In this document: positions 62,201 through 64,000 of the stretch, piece after piece
Layout of the letters: the number at the start of each line of letters is the position of its first letter
Numbering within the stretch: the first letter of the stretch is position 1
Virus record (IMG/VR): IMGVR_UViG_3300032246_001368
Location: 1 to 64,000 of that record
Source of the DNA: a virus
DNA length: 64,000 nucleotides
Direction: 5' to 3' (one strand)
Notes under the pieces: model-generated
What the model saw: the letters and a program-made list of their open reading frames with translations, nothing else
The model's database searches: none
Told to the model about the DNA's origin: nothing
Made by a program: the position numbers and the translations under genes

Positions 62201-64000
62201 TCCTCTAGTATCAGTCCAGCTGTTTATCGCAAAGTCAGCTCCTAAACCATCCGGATCAGCAAAAAGATAATCAGCAACTCCATTATAATCTAAAAGATTC
62301 TCTCCAGCATGCCCTATAGGAGAATACTTTAAAGAACGGCATGTACATGTCTTCCAAGCATCTAAAGAATTAATGGGTGTAGGATTTAAATAATCTTGAT
62401 TACTGTAATAATCATGAGGAAGGTTTTTACCATATGCACAATCAGCACTATGCTCATAGTATTTTATAACTTCATCTGCATAGGTATCTTCGTCCATCCA
62501 TATAAAGGATATCTTATCAGACGGATCAACCTTTATAGATAAAGCACCTTGTATAGGTCCATCAATAAACTGAGCACATTTAATAGCCGGTGTGGAGTAG
62601 ACCGGAATACTATTCGTAAATAAATCTAAATTGGTAATTGAACCTGAACCAAGCCAAGCCGCTTCTACCGGTTCTGACGTACGATTATTAAGTCTGTATA
62701 TAACATCTGAGGAATTGAAGTCAGTTCCTGCTATGGCACCTGGTACGGTATTGGAAGGATTAGTATAAGATAAACCTAACGGCAAACATTGATCCTTTTT
62801 GATAGTAATGGGTATATTATTAACTTCATCAAATACTTCTATAGGCCAATATATTTGATTAGATCCTTGAGCCAAAGGCAAATCAGTTCTATCAAATTTG
62901 AAAGCATATGCTTGTTCGGTTTCACCTAAGAGCGAATCACTGTATATAGATAATACACTATTACTACTCAGTCTCTTAGTAAGAACATCAGCTTCATCAG
63001 AAAATTTAGCAGCGAATGCTCCAGAGTCTATTAAATTAGTTTGGTTAATATATAAAGGCTTACTAGCAGAAATGGGCAATGATTGTGTATAATACTGTTC
63101 TAGGATGAGTCTTTGTATGCTTCCATCCAACGTATTGAATAGAGGAATATAACTTTGATCAAAAGTATAACCACCCCAACTTAAATTTTTTGAATTTAAA
63201 TTAAAACCCACATAAGGAAAGATAAACTCTTTTATTAAACCAGGCTTGAATGATATAGAAACATTAGCACTTGTATTTAAAAGATAAGTTCCTTTTAACC
63301 AGGCTCCCTCTATCGTACCATTTTTCTCTGTAAAGATTAAATCCGAATTAGAATACTCAGTCCCTGCCGTAGCACTACATGCTACAAAATTAGAATCGTT
63401 TATATAAATTGGAGAGAATATATCATTGAATAAAGTAGTATCAAATACTCTATCTCCGCTCGGCCACAAGAACCAATTATTACCAGGTTCCATTCCTATG
63501 TTTAATACTTGATCTGGTACATTATATTCACTTAAACGTACAGCAGTTAATCCATAAACAGTCTCCCCAAGATATTTTTGGGCAGCGGCTGTTTTATTAT
63601 AAACATCTTGAAAAGCCGTTGAAGATAATGAAGCAGTTGAAAGGGTGGGTATAGATGTCAAATATTGTTTAAATATTTGTGATAAAGGAGTCTCTGCTAC
63701 CTTAGGTAAAAATCTAGTAGCAAGTATTGCATTGATTTCCTCTTCTGTTAAAGGGTCTCCCTCATCCACAAAAGGTATTTCATTTTCTACATCTGATAGA
63801 CTAACATATTCATTTATATTAACTGAAGGATCGGAATCGTGATAAGAAGAAGGATCATATAATTCCTCAACCTCTATGAAGAAATTATCCTTTACTGATG
63901 TCAAATCAGGGAATACACTTTGAACCACCAATGCAGGTACCTGTACCGTAGAATCTTCTTTCTTCGTAAATCCCTTTAATACATATTCATAAAGGAGTCT
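59219..64000 (-). CDS. Giant virion-type protein with von Willebrand A domain (runs off right edge)
   Basis: At least 1593 residues on the minus strand. A TTG at 63931 could serve as start, but the frame stays open to base 64000 (upstream reads RLLYEYVLKGFTKKEDSTVQ), so the gene probably extends further. A vWA domain lies at about 61345-61945: VVLIIDISKSQSLD (MIDAS D-x-S-x-S), NFRTNIENAL (Thr) and IVIFSDGAENENIG (Asp), a complete metal-dependent adhesion site. The N-terminal half is beta-rich with repeated TEYSN/S-D-(L/V)-I(F/Y) units. The last 250 residues are Cys-rich (CADSTLVSVSACQGLGDNPW; GCAGCATPTSSDP; WCECVGSGAICNST). vWA domains bind proteins or glycans through a metal ion, so a fibre or tail-surface role is likely. 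Convergent with the 58648 gene. Confidence 0.7.
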   Translation of the reverse strand, partial: RLLYEYVLKGFTKKEDSTVQVPALVVQSVFPDLTSVKDNFFIEVEELYDPSSYHDSDPSVNINEYVSLSDVENEIPFVDEGDPLTEEEINAILATRFLPKVAETPLSQIFKQYLTSIPTLSTASLSSTAFQDVYNKTAAAQKYLGETVYGLTAVRLSEYNVPDQVLNIGMEPGNNWFLWPSGDRVFDTTLFNDIFSPIYINDSNFVACSATAGTEYSNSDLIFTEKNGTIEGAWLKGTYLLNTSANVSISFKPGLIKEFIFPYVGFNLNSKNLSWGGYTFDQSYIPLFNTLDGSIQRLILEQYYTQSLPISASKPLYINQTNLIDSGAFAAKFSDEADVLTKRLSSNSVLSIYSDSLLGETEQAYAFKFDRTDLPLAQGSNQIYWPIEVFDEVNNIPITIKKDQCLPLGLSYTNPSNTVPGAIAGTDFNSSDVIYRLNNRTSEPVEAAWLGSGSITNLDLFTNSIPVYSTPAIKCAQFIDGPIQGALSIKVDPSDKISFIWMDEDTYADEVIKYYEHSADCAYGKNLPHDYYSNQDYLNPTPINSLDAWKTCTCRSLKYSPIGHAGENLLDYNGVADYLFADPDGLGADFAINSWTDTRGYTPFNSPQFAFYQLQTGGDGDKEIGWGPGKWKTGDGSRMVFKTGRRYTYYRSSLRKDVAKTTEIASPYIVVNYPYKRIKGNCNASGCMDVVLIIDISKSQSLDLQSVKNSLKNITDAILSTGGVSAQISIITFDNEASTITYLSNDPATIDLYISQIQIDSGYPNFRTNIENALILADSILYNQIPTSATVNNFNFFDLCKNLNTTIISQSKAVKILNNPQEGCNKKIVIFSDGAENENIGAALPRAKILTNKGVEINTVDIGLLSVNNTLMEEMASSPSTYFNLQRYLTSGDGDEPTFSQLISRRIAGCGNFAATWYKAVRGVNGDWVSTDDISDMNIYPGDYLIYVHRDGISYISPNNSSSFTQPAISFTANFKLDGWDYTSNTFITSAEGSSFGAKPFWGKVYNSPDTNNEFNKETSSFGGQVRFFDDYVPVHQPEISPLVLTNGDFIQYSRKDYKTLDWNQPVSLEVTLSSNRWKKMVFYKDYSNLADILRTGTLDLIGYGSDEDSDILLESFSQFRPSRYNYFARNAFNYQQNLYYVSRCPSTFVVFNTGAIISPSEPYANLDNKFYPTVATVSYPQLTVSERQLGEYMLPEKLGASSYRGRGYTIEVDGGTLESIDSLSAERIFFDTQKYGPRNRGLTKKDQITPVTITDIDNRWVMEPYSAGIKAGVIIGTQENQKFTPYQSRYEIMGKNIHGLFRQGEADNFQFWNPADPGVWNSPEKYPLTFRNELLSSSYLKRIEKLLINKGVLDHWSSDIFGNDYGLYKTNLYKLSGPCADSTLVSVSACQGLGDNPWYYINGGCVPSIPDGPGGAGDTSITGCAGCATPTSSDPSTVEYYGYASSPTWCECVGSGAICNSTLVTTTDGDKLGYYCILDNEPPAAVQYLIQNNGCIYPGTGCQPPYNFIASKVFINPFNRTSNVTIVGSADDDALLEYTGGNIWLRAGGETATCAAGPINYSITVGPKETFRITGYDIYGYCGGVELTVTFS

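Noticed and set aside
1-64000. tRNA genes, CRISPR arrays, integrase or attachment sites
   Set aside because: Intergenic gaps are all under about 110 bases and show no cloverleaf, no repeat-spacer pattern and no recombinase gene.

Overview
This window looks like part of the genome of a large, lytic, T4-related tailed phage (contractile-tailed myovirus) with AT-rich DNA. The diagnostic genes resemble T4 proteins by motif and order: portal (gp20-like), neck protein (gp13-like), tail completion protein (gp15-like), head-completion nuclease (gp4-like), prohead protease, scaffold and major capsid protein (gp21, gp22, gp23-like), baseplate wedge proteins (gp25, gp6-like), primase (gp61-like) and clamp loader (gp44-like, possibly gp62-like). 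I see no integrase, repressor, tRNA or CRISPR array. The host cannot be named. Few starts have a Shine-Dalgarno sequence, so the host may rely little on them.

Layout. 1-11659 (minus): adhesin and fibre genes, a small beta-sandwich protein and the portal gene. 11759-15546 (plus): small unknown proteins, a P-loop kinase, primase and an HNH homing endonuclease. 15541-16164 (minus): an unknown Cys-containing protein. 16189-20269 (plus): a probable 7-deazaguanine module (QueC, a class II glutamine amidotransferase and a DUF366-like protein) with a glycosyltransferase and two GIY-YIG homing endonucleases between and after them. 20298-24418: replication and host-takeover genes (possible small clamp-loader subunit, GroES-like cochaperonin, methyltransferase, Fe-S helicase). 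24430-31061: head and neck morphogenesis, interrupted by a PD-(D/E)xK-like homing endonuclease and ending in the capsid gene and a clear terminator. 31168-35246: nucleotide and repair genes (P-loop kinase, endonuclease V-like protein, dUTPase, clamp loader) with two minus-strand genes, one a possible small terminase subunit. 35282-59112 (plus): a long late run of baseplate and tail genes, including very large proteins with LamG, PKD and beta-propeller domains. 59219-64000 (minus): a huge virion-type protein with a von Willebrand A domain, cut by the right edge.

How it fits together. Head and tail genes are mostly preceded by a TAAATA-type box like the T4 late promoter TATAAATA, close to the start codon. 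A smaller set, including primase and the helicase, has a sigma70-like promoter whose -10 box lies 5-6 nt before the start codon, which predicts leaderless mRNAs. The adhesins on both strands share a 14-residue Trp-based repeat that looks like a coiled-coil module. The most interesting signals are the deazaguanine cluster, the leaderless promoter class, the shared Trp repeat, the vWA protein and a LamG domain apparently split by a beta-propeller.

All family names come from reading motifs by eye. No database search was possible.
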